NCBI GenBank assembly: GCA_945905835.1
Contig: CAMDQJ010000021.1
Span: 1 to 41,410, forward strand
Direction: 5' to 3'
DNA: 41,410 bases
Origin: Asaia bogorensis
GTDB taxonomy: Bacteria; Pseudomonadota; Alphaproteobacteria; Reyranellales; Reyranellaceae
Shown here: in pieces, positions 8,636 to 16,778 of the stretch
How positions within the stretch are numbered: position 1 is the first letter of the stretch
Layout of the letters: every line of letters starts with the position of its first letter
Made by a program: the position numbers and the translations under genes
Notes under the pieces: model-generated
Told to the model about the DNA's origin: nothing
Databases searched by the model: none
What the model saw: the letters and a program-made list of their open reading frames with translations, nothing else

Positions 8636-9196
8636 TCACAGTTTCTCGATGATGAGGTTGCGGTTGGTGTAGACGCAGATGTCGGCGGCGATGCCCATCG
8701 ATTTGCGGGCGATCGCTTCGGCATCCATGCCGTCGACATCGATCAGGGCGCGCGCCGCGGCCAGCGCGTAGTTGCCGCCCGAGCCGATGGCCATGATACC
8801 GCCTTCCGGCTCGAGCACGTCGCCCGAACCCGAGAGGATCAACGACACGTCCTTGTCGGCCACCAGCATCATCGCCTCGAGGCGGCGCAGGTAGCGGTCG
8901 GTGCGCCAGTCCTTGGCGAGTTCGATGCAGGCGCGCATCAACTGCCCGGGCGAGCGCTCGAGCTTGGCTTCGAGGCGTTCGAACAGGGTGAAGGCATCGG
9001 CCGTCGAGCCGGCAAAGCCGCCGACGATCGAGCTGTTGCCGAGGCGGCGGACCTTCTTGGCGTTGCCCTTGACGATGGTCTGGCCCATCGAGACCTGACC
9101 GTCGCCGGCCATGACGACCTCGCCGCCCTTGCGGACGGACAGGATGGTAGTGGCGTGCCAGCCGGGGGTGGAGGTGGTTTCAATGTGTGGAGACAT
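8636..9196 (-). CDS. hslV: ATP-dependent protease peptidase subunit HslV
   Basis: This is the proteasome-like N-terminal threonine peptidase that partners HslU. Conserved blocks are [41 protein letters not shown] and the C-terminal [15 protein letters not shown] choose the ATG at 9194-9196 (186 residues) because it matches the usual alphaproteobacterial length. The open frame continues to an ATG at 9223 (195 residues) with GGAGG 13 nt upstream. By alignment with E. coli HslV, the nucleophile is the first Thr of TTIL (residue 16), so an approximately 15-residue propeptide would have to be removed. It is transcribed together with hslU. Confidence 0.95.
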   Translation of the reverse strand: MSPHIETTSTPGWHATTILSVRKGGEVVMAGDGQVSMGQTIVKGNAKKVRRLGNSSIVGGFAGSTADAFTLFERLEAKLERSPGQLMRACIELAKDWRTDRYLRRLEAMMLVADKDVSLILSGSGDVLEPEGGIMAIGSGGNYALAAARALIDVDGMDAEAIARKSMGIAADICVYTNRNLIIEKL

Positions 9197-9202
9197 GGGC
9201 GG

Positions 9203-9230
9203 TAAATAGTCATTTATCGCCATAAATCAA
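9203..9230 (-). promoter_or_regulatory. Candidate hslVU promoter in an AT-rich dyad region
   Basis: On the reverse strand, TTGATT (9225-9230) and TATTTA (9203-9208) are separated by 16 bp. The block also contains the dyads TAAAT/ATTTA (9203-9216) and ATTTAT/ATAAAT (9212-9227). If this is the promoter, transcription would begin close to the ATG at 9196, giving a nearly leaderless mRNA. If hslV starts at 9223, the promoter must lie further upstream. I saw no convincing heat-shock sigma32 elements. Confidence 0.35.
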
Positions 9231-9264
9231 TGCGGGCCTCCGGAGGGCTGGGTAGGGTCCCAGA

Positions 9265-9519
9265 ATGTCGAAGCGGATCGACAAATCATGGCTGGTTTTC
9301 GCCAGCATCGAGAATTTCGAGCGCGACCGCTGCGTCGATCTCTTTTCGCGTCCGGATGGCAGCTACGGATTCGAGGAATTCCGGCGCGACCCCGAGGACG
9401 CGGGTGCGTGGACGCCGGTCCAGTATTACTCGGGGCCGGTCTACGCATCGCAGGAGGCCGCGCGGGAAGCCGCGAGGCGTGCCGTGAAGTGGCTGGCGGA
9501 AGTCATCAAGCTCAAATGA
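9265..9519 (+). CDS. Conserved-looking small protein of unknown function
   Basis: An 84-residue soluble, charged protein divergent from hslV. It starts MSKRIDKSWLVFASIENFER and has a predicted beta-rich N-terminal part containing an aromatic PVQYYSGPVY motif. It then has an Ala/Arg-rich amphipathic helix (ASQEAAREAARRAVKWLAEV). There is no signal peptide or membrane segment, and I do not recognise the family. Third-position GC bias matches its neighbours, and it sits 19 bp upstream of the DadA-like gene, which supports a real gene that may share its transcript. Confidence 0.55.
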   Translation: MSKRIDKSWLVFASIENFERDRCVDLFSRPDGSYGFEEFRRDPEDAGAWTPVQYYSGPVYASQEAAREAARRAVKWLAEVIKLK

Positions 9520-9538
9520 ACCGTGCTAACCTAGCCGC

Positions 9539-10789
9539 ATGAGCGATCAGGATCCCGTCATTGTCGTCGGCGCCGGCATCGTCGGCACCGCCACGGCGCG
9601 CGCCCTGCAGCGGGCCGGCCACAGCGTCACTCTGCTGGACAGCGCCGAGCCCGGCCGGGCGACGTCCTACGGCAACGCCGGTTTCATCGCCATCGACCAC
9701 CTGCTGCCGCTTGCCCGGCCGTCGACGCTGAAGCGCATCCCGCAGATGCTGATGGACCGCAACGGGCCGCTCACCGTCCATCCGCCCAGCCTGCCGTGGC
9801 TGCTGCCGTGGATGGCGCGCTTTGCGATGGCCGCCTACAGCACGGCGGAGGTCAAGAAAGGCATCGATTCCTTCGGCGTGCTGATGGCCGAGGCCAATAT
9901 CGCCTGGAAGGCCGAAATCCAGGCCTCGGGGCTGGGCGAGCTGTTCCGTTCCAAGGGCGCGCTCTATGTCTACGAGAGCGAGGCGTCGTTCGCCGCGAGC
10001 GGCGAAGAGCGCGAGTTGCAGAAGGCCAAGGGCACGGTGTTCGAGGTCGTCACCGGCGATCGCGCCCGCGAGCTGGCGCCGGGCCTCAGCAGCCATATCG
10101 TGCGCGGCGTCTACTATCCCGACGGCATGCACACCACGAACCCCTATCGCGTCGTGGCGACGCTCGCCGAGCGTTTCACCGCCGACGGCGGCAGCGTGGT
10201 GCGCGGCCGCGTGCGCGGCTTCGGCCGCGACGGTAACCGGGTCACCTCGGTGCAACTGACTGATTCGGAGTTACCGGCGAAGGCCGTGGTGATCGCCGCC
10301 GGCCGCGCCTCGGGCGAGCTGACGCGGTTGCTCGGCTTCAATGCGCCGCTGGTCGCCGAGCGCGGCTATCACGTCATGCTGGCGCCGGACAATGTACGCT
10401 TCGACCTGCCGGTGAGCCCGGCCGGCCGCGGCTTCTTCGTCACGCCGATGGAAGAAGGCCTGCGCGTCGCCGGCACGGTGGAGCTCGCCGCCCCGCACCA
10501 GCCGCCGTCGTGGCACCGCGCCGACCTGCTGGTGAAGCACCTCAAGGACATCTTCCCCGGCGTCGGCGGCGCCGAGCGCAGTCGCTGGATCGGCGAGCGG
10601 CCGAGCCTGCCCGACTTCCGCCCCGCCATCGGCCGCGCGCCGCGACTGGCCAATGTCTATTGCGGCTACGGCCATCAGCATGTCGGCCTGACCCTGGCAA
10701 CAGCGACCGGCCGGCTGATCGCGCGCCAGATGGAGGGCGAGACGTTCCCGGAGGAGCTGAAGGCCTGCGATCCCGGCCGCTTCGGCTGA
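9539..10789 (+). CDS. FAD-dependent oxidoreductase, D-amino-acid dehydrogenase-like
   Basis: This 416-residue member of the DAO/DadA family would oxidise D-amino acids or related amines to 2-oxo acids. The N-terminus is a Rossmann dinucleotide fold (VIVVGAGIVGTATARALQRA, then an acidic-ended strand VTLLD). It is followed by the DadA-type RATSYGNAGFIAIDHLLPLA. C-terminal blocks RGYHVMLAP, WIGERPSLPDFRPAIGRAP and YCGYGHQHVGLTLATATGRL are the FAD/substrate domain signature. The exact substrate is not determinable. Its last nine codons (ending ACDPGRFG) recur at 11601-11627. The broken transglutaminase-like gene begins 5 bp downstream. Confidence 0.85.
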   Translation: MSDQDPVIVVGAGIVGTATARALQRAGHSVTLLDSAEPGRATSYGNAGFIAIDHLLPLARPSTLKRIPQMLMDRNGPLTVHPPSLPWLLPWMARFAMAAYSTAEVKKGIDSFGVLMAEANIAWKAEIQASGLGELFRSKGALYVYESEASFAASGEERELQKAKGTVFEVVTGDRARELAPGLSSHIVRGVYYPDGMHTTNPYRVVATLAERFTADGGSVVRGRVRGFGRDGNRVTSVQLTDSELPAKAVVIAAGRASGELTRLLGFNAPLVAERGYHVMLAPDNVRFDLPVSPAGRGFFVTPMEEGLRVAGTVELAAPHQPPSWHRADLLVKHLKDIFPGVGGAERSRWIGERPSLPDFRPAIGRAPRLANVYCGYGHQHVGLTLATATGRLIARQMEGETFPEELKACDPGRFG

Positions 10790-10794
10790 CAGCG

Positions 10795-11586
10795 ATGGAC
10801 GATCTCGACCGCTGGCGGCGTCACAGTCCGATGACCGATCCCGGAAGCCAGACCTCCCGCTTCGACGGCCTGCCTCGCGAGATCGGCGCGCTCTGCCGTG
10901 TCGTGCAGGGTGTGCTGCTTCACTCGGACTGGATTGCCGCCTACGGCCTGCCCGCGTCGCATCTCGGTCCGGGCGCGCGCGATACGCTGCCGCTGTCACG
11001 GCGCCTGGTGCAGATCGCCGACGCCGATGCCCGGCCGCTCACCGTCGCGCGCGCGGCGAACGTCCGGGCGATCGGCACCTGCCGCGACTATGCGCTGATG
11101 CTGTGTGGCATCCTGCGGCAGCAAGAGATTCCCGCCCGCATCCGCTGCGGGTTCGCGGCCTATCTCGTCGCCGACCGCTGGGAGGATCACTGGATTTGCG
11201 AATACCGGCTGCCCGGGGAGAGCCGCTGGCGGTAGGCTGACGCACAGATCGACGATCTCCTGAGGCAGCGCCTCGCCATCCAGTTCGACACCACCGACCT
11301 GCCGCCGAACAGGTTTGTGGCCGCCGGCGATGCCTGGCGCCTCTGCCGCACGGCGCAAGCTGATCCCGCCAAATTCGGTCACGGAACCGCCCAGGGACTT
11401 TGGTTCATGCGCGTCAATGTCGTGCGCGACCACTTCGCCCTGAACGAGTCGGAGACTTCCGTCTGGGATTCCTGGCGCCAGGACTCACGGAAGCTGGTGT
11501 CCGACGCGGACAAGGCTGCGACCGACCTCATTGCCCGCGATCCCGGGCAAGCCAAGGTCGACGTCGCGCCGCCCTGGCTGGCCTAG
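10795..11586 (+). pseudogene. Transglutaminase-like protein interrupted by one in-frame TAG
   Basis: A 263-codon frame is open except for TAG at 11233-11235 (codon 147). The part before it holds GTCRDYALMLCGILRQQEIP (catalytic Cys) and WEDHWICEYRL (catalytic His) of the transglutaminase-like fold. The same frame resumes directly after the TAG with ADAQIDDLLRQRL, where the third catalytic residue (Asp of the DAQ motif) is expected. It then runs to DVAPPWLA with normal codon bias. One substitution from a leucine codon (TTG) would explain the stop. The truncated 146-residue product would lack the Asp. This is either a recent pseudogene, a sequencing error, or (unlikely) readthrough. Confidence 0.8.
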
Positions 11587-11600
11587 GCGCGGCCTCGTGC

Positions 11601-11627
11601 GCCTGCGATCCGGGGCGGTTCGGCTAA
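11601..11627 (+). repeat. Second copy of the DadA-like gene's 3' tail
   Basis: These 27 nt encode ACDPGRFG plus a stop, exactly as in 10763-10789. The two copies differ at four positions: three silent third-codon changes and TGA versus TAA. Nothing upstream of this copy resembles the oxidoreductase. It looks like the remnant of a related gene's 3' end left after the transglutaminase-like gene was inserted or exchanged. Confidence 0.7.
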
Positions 11628-11697
11628 GCCCCTGGCTTCGTTGCGCGGGCCTGCCGGGAGAGCTAGCGTTGCCGACTTCGTGACCTAGGAGGCAAGC

Positions 11698-13170
11698 ATG
11701 AGTGCTCATCGCAGCCCCGCGGAAGTCCGCGCCGGTCTCAAGCACCCCATCATCGACGCCGACGGCCACTGGATCGAGTACAACCCGGTCTTCGCCGAGC
11801 GCATGCGCAAGGTGGCGGGCGACAAGGCGGGCGACGGCTTCATCGCCTCCCAGCAGCGCGTGCCCGAAACGCTCAACCTCTCGGTCGCCGAGCGCAAGAA
11901 GCGCGGCATCGCCATGGAGGGCTACTGGGGCCGCCAGACGACCAACACGCGCGACCGCGCGACGGCGATGATGCCGCGCATGCTCTACGACCGGCTCGAT
12001 GAGCTCGGCATCGACTTCGGCATCATCTTCCCGACGTCGGGCCTCGGCATTCCGCGGCTCCAGGACGACGCAACGCGGCGCGCGGTGGTGCGCGGCTTCA
12101 ATATCGTGACGGCCGAATATTTTGACAAGCTGGGCGATCGGCTGACGCCGGCCGCAATCATCCCGATGTTCACGCCCGAGGAGGCGATCGAGGAGCTCGA
12201 GTTCGTCACCAAGCAGCTCGGCGCCAAGGTCGGCATGTTCGGCGGCGCCTTCGGGCGCAAGATGCCGATCGCCGGAAACATCGATCCCAACCTCGCCCGC
12301 TTCACCGTGACCTACGAGCGGCTGGGCATCGACAGCGACTACGACTACGACCCGGTCTGGCAGCGGTGCCGCGAGCTCGGCATGGCGCCCAGCTTCCATG
12401 CCGGCGGCCGCGGCTTTGGGCTGCGCAACTCGCCCAGCAACTTCACCTACAACCACATCGGCCATTTCGCCGCCGCCGGCCATTCGATCGCCAAGGCGCT
12501 GTTCCTGGGCGGCGTGACGCGGCGCTTCCCCGACCTCAACTTCGCCTTCCTCGAAGGCGGCGCGGGCTGGGGCTGCCAGCTCTTTGCCGACCTGATCGAG
12601 CATTGGGAGCGGCGTGGCGCCAAAGGCATCGCCTACATGGATCCCAGGAAGCTCGACCGGGCGCTGCTGCGAAGCCTGGTCGACAAGTACGGCTACGGCG
12701 ACATCGCGGCCGAGCTCGAGCGGCGCGACGGCTGGCCCGCCGCCGAGGAGGACGAGCCGACCGGCGGCGTGGCGGAGCTCGACGACTTCGCCGCCTGCAA
12801 GATCACCGCCAAGCAGGATTGGCTCGACCTCTACGCCAAGCCCTACTATTTCGGCTGCGAGGCCGACGACCGCATGACCGCGACGGCGTTCGGCCGCGCC
12901 AACCCGTTCGGCGCGCGCATCAACGCGATCTTCAGCTCCGACATCGGCCATTTCGACGTGCCGGACATGCTGAGCCCGGTGCCCGAGGCCCATGAGATGG
13001 TCGAGGACGGACTGATGACCTCGGAAGATTTCCGCGACTTCACCTTCGCCAATGCGGTGCGCCTGTGGGGCACCCAGAACCCGCGCTTCTTCGAGGGCAC
13101 GCGGGTAGCCAGGGAGGCGGCGGCGGTGCTGAACGTCGCGCCGGTACGCGCCGCTGCCGCCGCCGAGTAG
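11698..13170 (+). CDS. Amidohydrolase family 2 metal-dependent hydrolase
   Basis: This 490-residue TIM-barrel enzyme belongs to the amidohydrolase-2 superfamily, which hydrolyses or decarboxylates cyclic and aromatic compounds. HPIIDADGHW near the N-terminus corresponds to the first metal-binding motif. APSFHAGGRG and HIGHFAAAGHS supply mid-barrel histidines, and FSSDIGHFDVPDM provides the late Asp/His motif. The start is strong: AGGAGG at 11688-11693 lies 4 nt before the ATG, a tight but workable spacing. Its stop lies 2 bp from the convergent metallopeptidase gene. No linked catabolic genes identify the substrate. Confidence 0.82.
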   Translation: MSAHRSPAEVRAGLKHPIIDADGHWIEYNPVFAERMRKVAGDKAGDGFIASQQRVPETLNLSVAERKKRGIAMEGYWGRQTTNTRDRATAMMPRMLYDRLDELGIDFGIIFPTSGLGIPRLQDDATRRAVVRGFNIVTAEYFDKLGDRLTPAAIIPMFTPEEAIEELEFVTKQLGAKVGMFGGAFGRKMPIAGNIDPNLARFTVTYERLGIDSDYDYDPVWQRCRELGMAPSFHAGGRGFGLRNSPSNFTYNHIGHFAAAGHSIAKALFLGGVTRRFPDLNFAFLEGGAGWGCQLFADLIEHWERRGAKGIAYMDPRKLDRALLRSLVDKYGYGDIAAELERRDGWPAAEEDEPTGGVAELDDFAACKITAKQDWLDLYAKPYYFGCEADDRMTATAFGRANPFGARINAIFSSDIGHFDVPDMLSPVPEAHEMVEDGLMTSEDFRDFTFANAVRLWGTQNPRFFEGTRVAREAAAVLNVAPVRAAAAAE

Positions 13171-13172
13171 CC

Positions 13173-13925
13173 TCAGCCGCCGTACTGCAGCAGAATCTCG
13201 CCGTTGACCTTGAGCCAGGCCTGCGGCGCCTCGATCGGGCCGTCGCACAGCTGGCGCGCCAGCGCCCAGAAACGCGGACCGTGATTGTGGTGCACCAGGT
13301 GCGCCACCTCGTGCGCCACCAGGTAGTCCAGCACCTCGGGCGGCGCGAACACCAGCCGCCAGGAAAACGACATGGTGCCGTCGGGCCCGCAGCTGCCCCA
13401 GCGCGAACGGGTGTCGCGCACGGTGAGGCGCTTGACCCGCCGCTCGACCCGCTCGGCCTTGGCATGGACCAGCGGCACGAGGCGCGTGCGCATCTCGGCC
13501 GTCAGCCAGTCCTTCAGCCGGCGCGGCAGATGCTCGGGCTTGCCGGCGACATGGATTTCTTCGCCCTCGCGCCACACCGTGCCGCGCGCGTCGGCGCGGT
13601 GGCGGATGCGGTGCGGGGCGCCGAACAACGGCACCTCGGCGCCGTCGATGAACGGCCGGCGTTGAGGCAGGCGCTTCAGGCGGGCCGCGATCCAGCCGGC
13701 CTGGGCATGGGCGAAATCGACGGCAGTGGCGCGCGCCATGCGCAGCGGCGCGGTCAGCACGACGCGGCGGCGCGCCGGGTCGACACGCAGCGACGCCCGT
13801 CGCGCGCGCGGGCTGCGGATGAACGTCACGGGCAGGATGTCGCCGGCATGCGGAACGGCCAATTGCTCCGGCGCCGGCACCGGGCGCGACCGCGCGAACG
13901 ACATGAGGAGGGATGAAAGCGTCAT
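13173..13925 (-). CDS. YgjP/SprT-like zinc metallopeptidase (DUF45)
   Basis: A 250-residue cytosolic protein with the zinc motif HEVAH inside YLVAHEVAHLVHHNHGPRFW near the C-terminus, typical of the YgjP/M48-related DUF45 family. Other family features are RRASLRVDPARRRVVLTAPL at the front, and RDTRSRWGSCGPDGTMSFSW before the metal site. The open frame runs further upstream to 14162, but that part crosses an inverted repeat and has no family similarity. I take the ATG at 13923-13925; an ATG at 13904 is also possible. The cellular role of this family is poorly known. Confidence 0.85.
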   Translation of the reverse strand: MTLSSLLMSFARSRPVPAPEQLAVPHAGDILPVTFIRSPRARRASLRVDPARRRVVLTAPLRMARATAVDFAHAQAGWIAARLKRLPQRRPFIDGAEVPLFGAPHRIRHRADARGTVWREGEEIHVAGKPEHLPRRLKDWLTAEMRTRLVPLVHAKAERVERRVKRLTVRDTRSRWGSCGPDGTMSFSWRLVFAPPEVLDYLVAHEVAHLVHHNHGPRFWALARQLCDGPIEAPQAWLKVNGEILLQYGG

Positions 13926-13948
13926 GAGCCTGGTGAGTCTAACCCATC

Positions 13949-14036
13949 CGTCGCCCCGAGCGTAGCCGAGGGGCGTTCTCTCTATCGTCGGCAGAAAATC
14001 GTGGAGAGAAGGTCCCTCGACTACGCTCGGGACGAC
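13949..14036. repeat. Long imperfect hairpin repeat (REP/MITE-like)
   Basis: The arms at about 13949-13982 and 14004-14037 are inverted copies matching at roughly 30 of 34 positions. Each holds the core CCCGAGCGTAGYCGAGGG, with inner TTCTCTC/GAGAGAA extending the stem around a 20-nt loop. It lies between the divergent metallopeptidase and solute-binding-protein genes. Short palindromes with this CCCGAGCGTAG-type core are common dispersed elements in alphaproteobacterial genomes, so I call it a repeat and not a terminator. Confidence 0.65.
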
Positions 14037-14047
14037 GAGGATGCACG

Positions 14048-14078
14048 GCTCGACGTCGAGCACCGCGCCGCCTAACAT
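14048..14078 (+). promoter_or_regulatory. Perfect palindrome and -10-like box upstream of the solute-binding protein gene
   Basis: GCTCGACGTCGAGC (14048-14061) is a perfect 14-bp palindrome. TAACAT at 14073-14078 could be a -10 element, placing the palindrome over the -35 region, where a repressor would act. This is inference from position only. Confidence 0.3.
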
Positions 14079-14124
14079 GGCATATGGCTTGCTGCCGTTG
14101 GCCGCAGCACGGGGGAGGCATCGC

Positions 14125-15696
14125 ATGTCGAAGGTTCGGTTCTGGTCGTTGTTGACGATCACGATGAGCGTCCTGTTCGCGGCACTTCCGGCGACAGCTC
14201 AGTCGGTGTTACGCGTGGCGCCCGAGACGCTCTCCCGCGTGCTCGATCCGCATTTCACCACGTCCTTCACGACGCGCGACCTGGGCTATCTCGTCTACGA
14301 CACGCTGTTCGCGGTCGACGACAAATTCGAGCCCAAGCCGCAGATGGTCGGCAGCTACACGATCAGCGCCGACAAGCTCACCTACACCTTCGTGCTGCGC
14401 GACAGCCTGAAATGGCACGACGGCGCGCCGGTGACGGCGGCCGACTGCGTCGCCTCGATCCGCCGCTGGGCGTCGCGCGATTCGATGGGCCAGACGCTGA
14501 CGAAATTCATCGCCACGCTCGAGGCGGCCGATGCCAAGACCATCAAGCTGGTACTGAAGGAGCCTTACGGGCTGGTGCTCGACAGCCTCGGCAAGATCGG
14601 CGCGCCGGTGCCCTTTATGATGCCCGAGCGCATCGCCAGGACGCCGGGCAGCGAACAGGTCAAGGACATCATCGGCTCGGGTCCCTACAAGTTCCGCGCC
14701 GACCTGCACGAGCCCGGCGTCAAGATCGTCCTGGACAAGTTTGCCGACTACAAGCCGCGCCTCGAGCCGCCGGTCTGGGCCTCGGGCGCCAAGACCGCCT
14801 GGATCGAGCGCATCGAGATGCTGGGCATGCCCGACCCGCAGACCCAGGTGAGCGCGCTCATCAAGGGCGAGGTCGACTATCTCGAGCGCGTGCCGGCCGA
14901 TCTCGTGCCGCTGTTCGATTCGAAGTCCAACGCCCACGCCGAGATCGTGAGCAGGTTCGGCTTCCAGGCGATCATGCGCATGAACCACCTGCAGCCGCCC
15001 TTCGACAACGTGAAAGTGCGGCAGGCCATCGCCAAGGCGATCGACCGCAACATGTATGCCGGCGTCGTGGCGGGCGATCCCAAGCTCGCGACCGACTGCG
15101 CGGCGATCTTCGGCTGCGGCATGCCGCTCGAAAGCAAGGACGGCATTCCCACGCGCGACGTGGCCGCCGCCAAGGCGCTCCTGAAGGAGGCCAATGTCGA
15201 TTTCGACAAGCCGCTGGTCATGCTGCATGTCGCCAATGCGCCGGGCATCGCGGCACTCGGCAATGTCACGCGCCAGGCGCTGGTCGATCTCGGCTTCAAG
15301 GTCGACATGGTGTCGATGGACTTTCAAACCTTCGCGACGCGCCGGCTCAACACCAAGGCGGTGGGCGAAGGCGGCTGGAACCTCGCCCACACCACCAACA
15401 CCGTGCCCGACCAGGGCAATCCCATGAGCAATCCGTTCCTGGTAGCGAGCGGCCCGCCGGCCTCGGCCTGGGGCTGGCCGAGCGATCCCGAGATCGAGGC
15501 GCTGCGGCTTAAATTCGCCACGGCACCCGACCCTGCGGCGCGCAAGACGATCGCCACGCAGATCCAGGTGCGCGCCTACGAGCAGGTGCTCTACCTGCCG
15601 CTGGCGCAATTCACTGCGCCGTCGGCGTGGCGCAACAATCTCGAGGGCGTGCTGAAGTCGCCCGTCATGCTGCTCTACAACATCGAGAAGAAGTGA
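14125..15696 (+). CDS. ABC transporter substrate-binding protein, family 5
   Basis: This 523-residue periplasmic protein of the dipeptide/oligopeptide-binding family (SBP_bac_5) would deliver peptides, opines or similar solutes to an ABC importer. MSKVRFWSLLTITMSVLFAA begins a signal peptide ending near PATAQS. Family blocks include TYTFVLRDSLKWHDGAPVTA, GSGPYKFRADL and FDNVKVRQAIAKAIDRNMYA. GGGGGAGGC at 14111-14119 gives a strong ribosome site 5-6 nt from this ATG, so the longer open frame starting at 14041 is rejected. No permease or ATPase genes follow; the stop overlaps the next gene (TGATG). It may therefore serve a permease encoded elsewhere. Confidence 0.88.
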   Translation: MSKVRFWSLLTITMSVLFAALPATAQSVLRVAPETLSRVLDPHFTTSFTTRDLGYLVYDTLFAVDDKFEPKPQMVGSYTISADKLTYTFVLRDSLKWHDGAPVTAADCVASIRRWASRDSMGQTLTKFIATLEAADAKTIKLVLKEPYGLVLDSLGKIGAPVPFMMPERIARTPGSEQVKDIIGSGPYKFRADLHEPGVKIVLDKFADYKPRLEPPVWASGAKTAWIERIEMLGMPDPQTQVSALIKGEVDYLERVPADLVPLFDSKSNAHAEIVSRFGFQAIMRMNHLQPPFDNVKVRQAIAKAIDRNMYAGVVAGDPKLATDCAAIFGCGMPLESKDGIPTRDVAAAKALLKEANVDFDKPLVMLHVANAPGIAALGNVTRQALVDLGFKVDMVSMDFQTFATRRLNTKAVGEGGWNLAHTTNTVPDQGNPMSNPFLVASGPPASAWGWPSDPEIEALRLKFATAPDPAARKTIATQIQVRAYEQVLYLPLAQFTAPSAWRNNLEGVLKSPVMLLYNIEKK

Positions 15697-16775
15697 TGGC
15701 AGGAACCATGGCACGGGCTGTTTCCGACGATTACCTGCGGCGCATTCCCAAGGCTGAACTGCACTGCCATCTCTCCGGCACCCTGCGCGCCACGACGGTG
15801 GCCGACCTCGCCAAGCGCTACGGCATCGAGCTGCCACGGCCGGTGGAGAAGCTCTACCAGTGGCCGGATTTTTATGGCTTTCTCGACGTGCTGCGACTCA
15901 CGTCGCTGGTGCTGCGCGAGCCGCGGGATTTTACGCGGGCGGTCTATGAATACTGCGAGAACGCCAAGCGCGACGGCAACCTCAGGCACGTCGAGTTCTT
16001 CTTCAACCCGGACTACTTCTATCCCAACGGCATCGACTATCCGACGATGGTCGACGCCATGATCGAGGGCATTCACAAGGTCAAAAAAGACTTCGGTATC
16101 TCGGTCCTGCTGATCTGCTGCATCGACCGCTCGACCAACACGCCGGCGCAGGCCGTCGAGATCGTCGAGACGGCGATCGCCCATCCGCGCAAGGAGGTCG
16201 TGGGCATCGGCCTCGACGGCGCCGAGCGCGCCGGCCCGCCCGCCACCTTCGCCCAGGCCTATGCTCTCGCCCGCCGCGCCGGGCTGAAGCGCACGGCGCA
16301 TTGCTGCGAGGACAACCAGACTCTCGTCGAGGCGCCGCCGACCAACTACCTGATCTGCCGCGACGTGCTGCGCTGCGACCGCATCGACCACGGCTACAAC
16401 ATGCTGGCCTCGGACTTCGTGATGGCCGAGGCCAAGCGCGACGGGCTCTATTTCACGCCCTGCGCCTGGACGAGCCTGGTGGCCAACCGGCCCAAGCGCC
16501 CGGTGCGAATCAAGCGCATGGTCGATGCCGGCTTGAACGTCACCATCAACACCGACGACCCGGCGATGTTCGAGACCAATCTCGGCCACGGTTTTATGAC
16601 GCTGTTCGAGTCGAACGGCTGGGGGCCCGAGACGGCGCGCATGTTCAGCCTGAATTCGGTCGAGGCCTCGTGGCTGTCCGAAAGCGACAAGGCGGCCCTG
16701 CGGCGATCCTTCCGAAAAGAGATCGCCGCCCTCGACAAGGAGTTCGGCTACGAGACGGCGGCGCCGACGGTCTAG
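15696..16775 (+). CDS. Adenosine-deaminase-like metal-dependent hydrolase
   Basis: This 359-residue TIM-barrel deaminase would convert an aminopurine nucleoside or base to its oxo form. PKAELHCHLSGTLR gives the HxH metal pair (about H23, H25). RTAHCCEDN gives the third metal His with the catalytic Glu. CDRIDHGYN holds the next conserved His, and TINTDDPAMF the metal-binding Asp. The HCCE sequence replaces the usual HAGE, so substrate preference may differ from true adenosine deaminase. It starts in a TGATG overlap with the solute-binding-protein gene, suggesting uptake and deamination of one substrate. An ATG at 15708 is an alternative start. Confidence 0.82.
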   Translation: MAGTMARAVSDDYLRRIPKAELHCHLSGTLRATTVADLAKRYGIELPRPVEKLYQWPDFYGFLDVLRLTSLVLREPRDFTRAVYEYCENAKRDGNLRHVEFFFNPDYFYPNGIDYPTMVDAMIEGIHKVKKDFGISVLLICCIDRSTNTPAQAVEIVETAIAHPRKEVVGIGLDGAERAGPPATFAQAYALARRAGLKRTAHCCEDNQTLVEAPPTNYLICRDVLRCDRIDHGYNMLASDFVMAEAKRDGLYFTPCAWTSLVANRPKRPVRIKRMVDAGLNVTINTDDPAMFETNLGHGFMTLFESNGWGPETARMFSLNSVEASWLSESDKAALRRSFRKEIAALDKEFGYETAAPTV

Positions 16776-16778
16776 CGG

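Noticed and set aside
7367..9205. 612-codon open frame antisense to hslU-hslV
   Set aside because: It is a shadow of high-GC codon bias; the opposite strand encodes intact HslU and HslV, and the frame has no recognisable domain.
11233..11235. TAG read as pyrrolysine or programmed readthrough
   Set aside because: No pyrrolysine machinery or readthrough context is visible; a simple nonsense change from a leucine codon explains it better.
11485..13575. 696-codon reverse frame opposite the amidohydrolase gene
   Set aside because: Shadow frame; both real genes here have strong motifs and ribosome sites or conserved ends.
14041..14124. Upstream start for the solute-binding protein
   Set aside because: The ATG at 14125 has a strong ribosome site and begins a proper signal peptide.
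13926..14162. N-terminal 79-residue extension of the metallopeptidase
   Set aside because: This stretch is the inverted repeat and palindrome region, not coding similarity.
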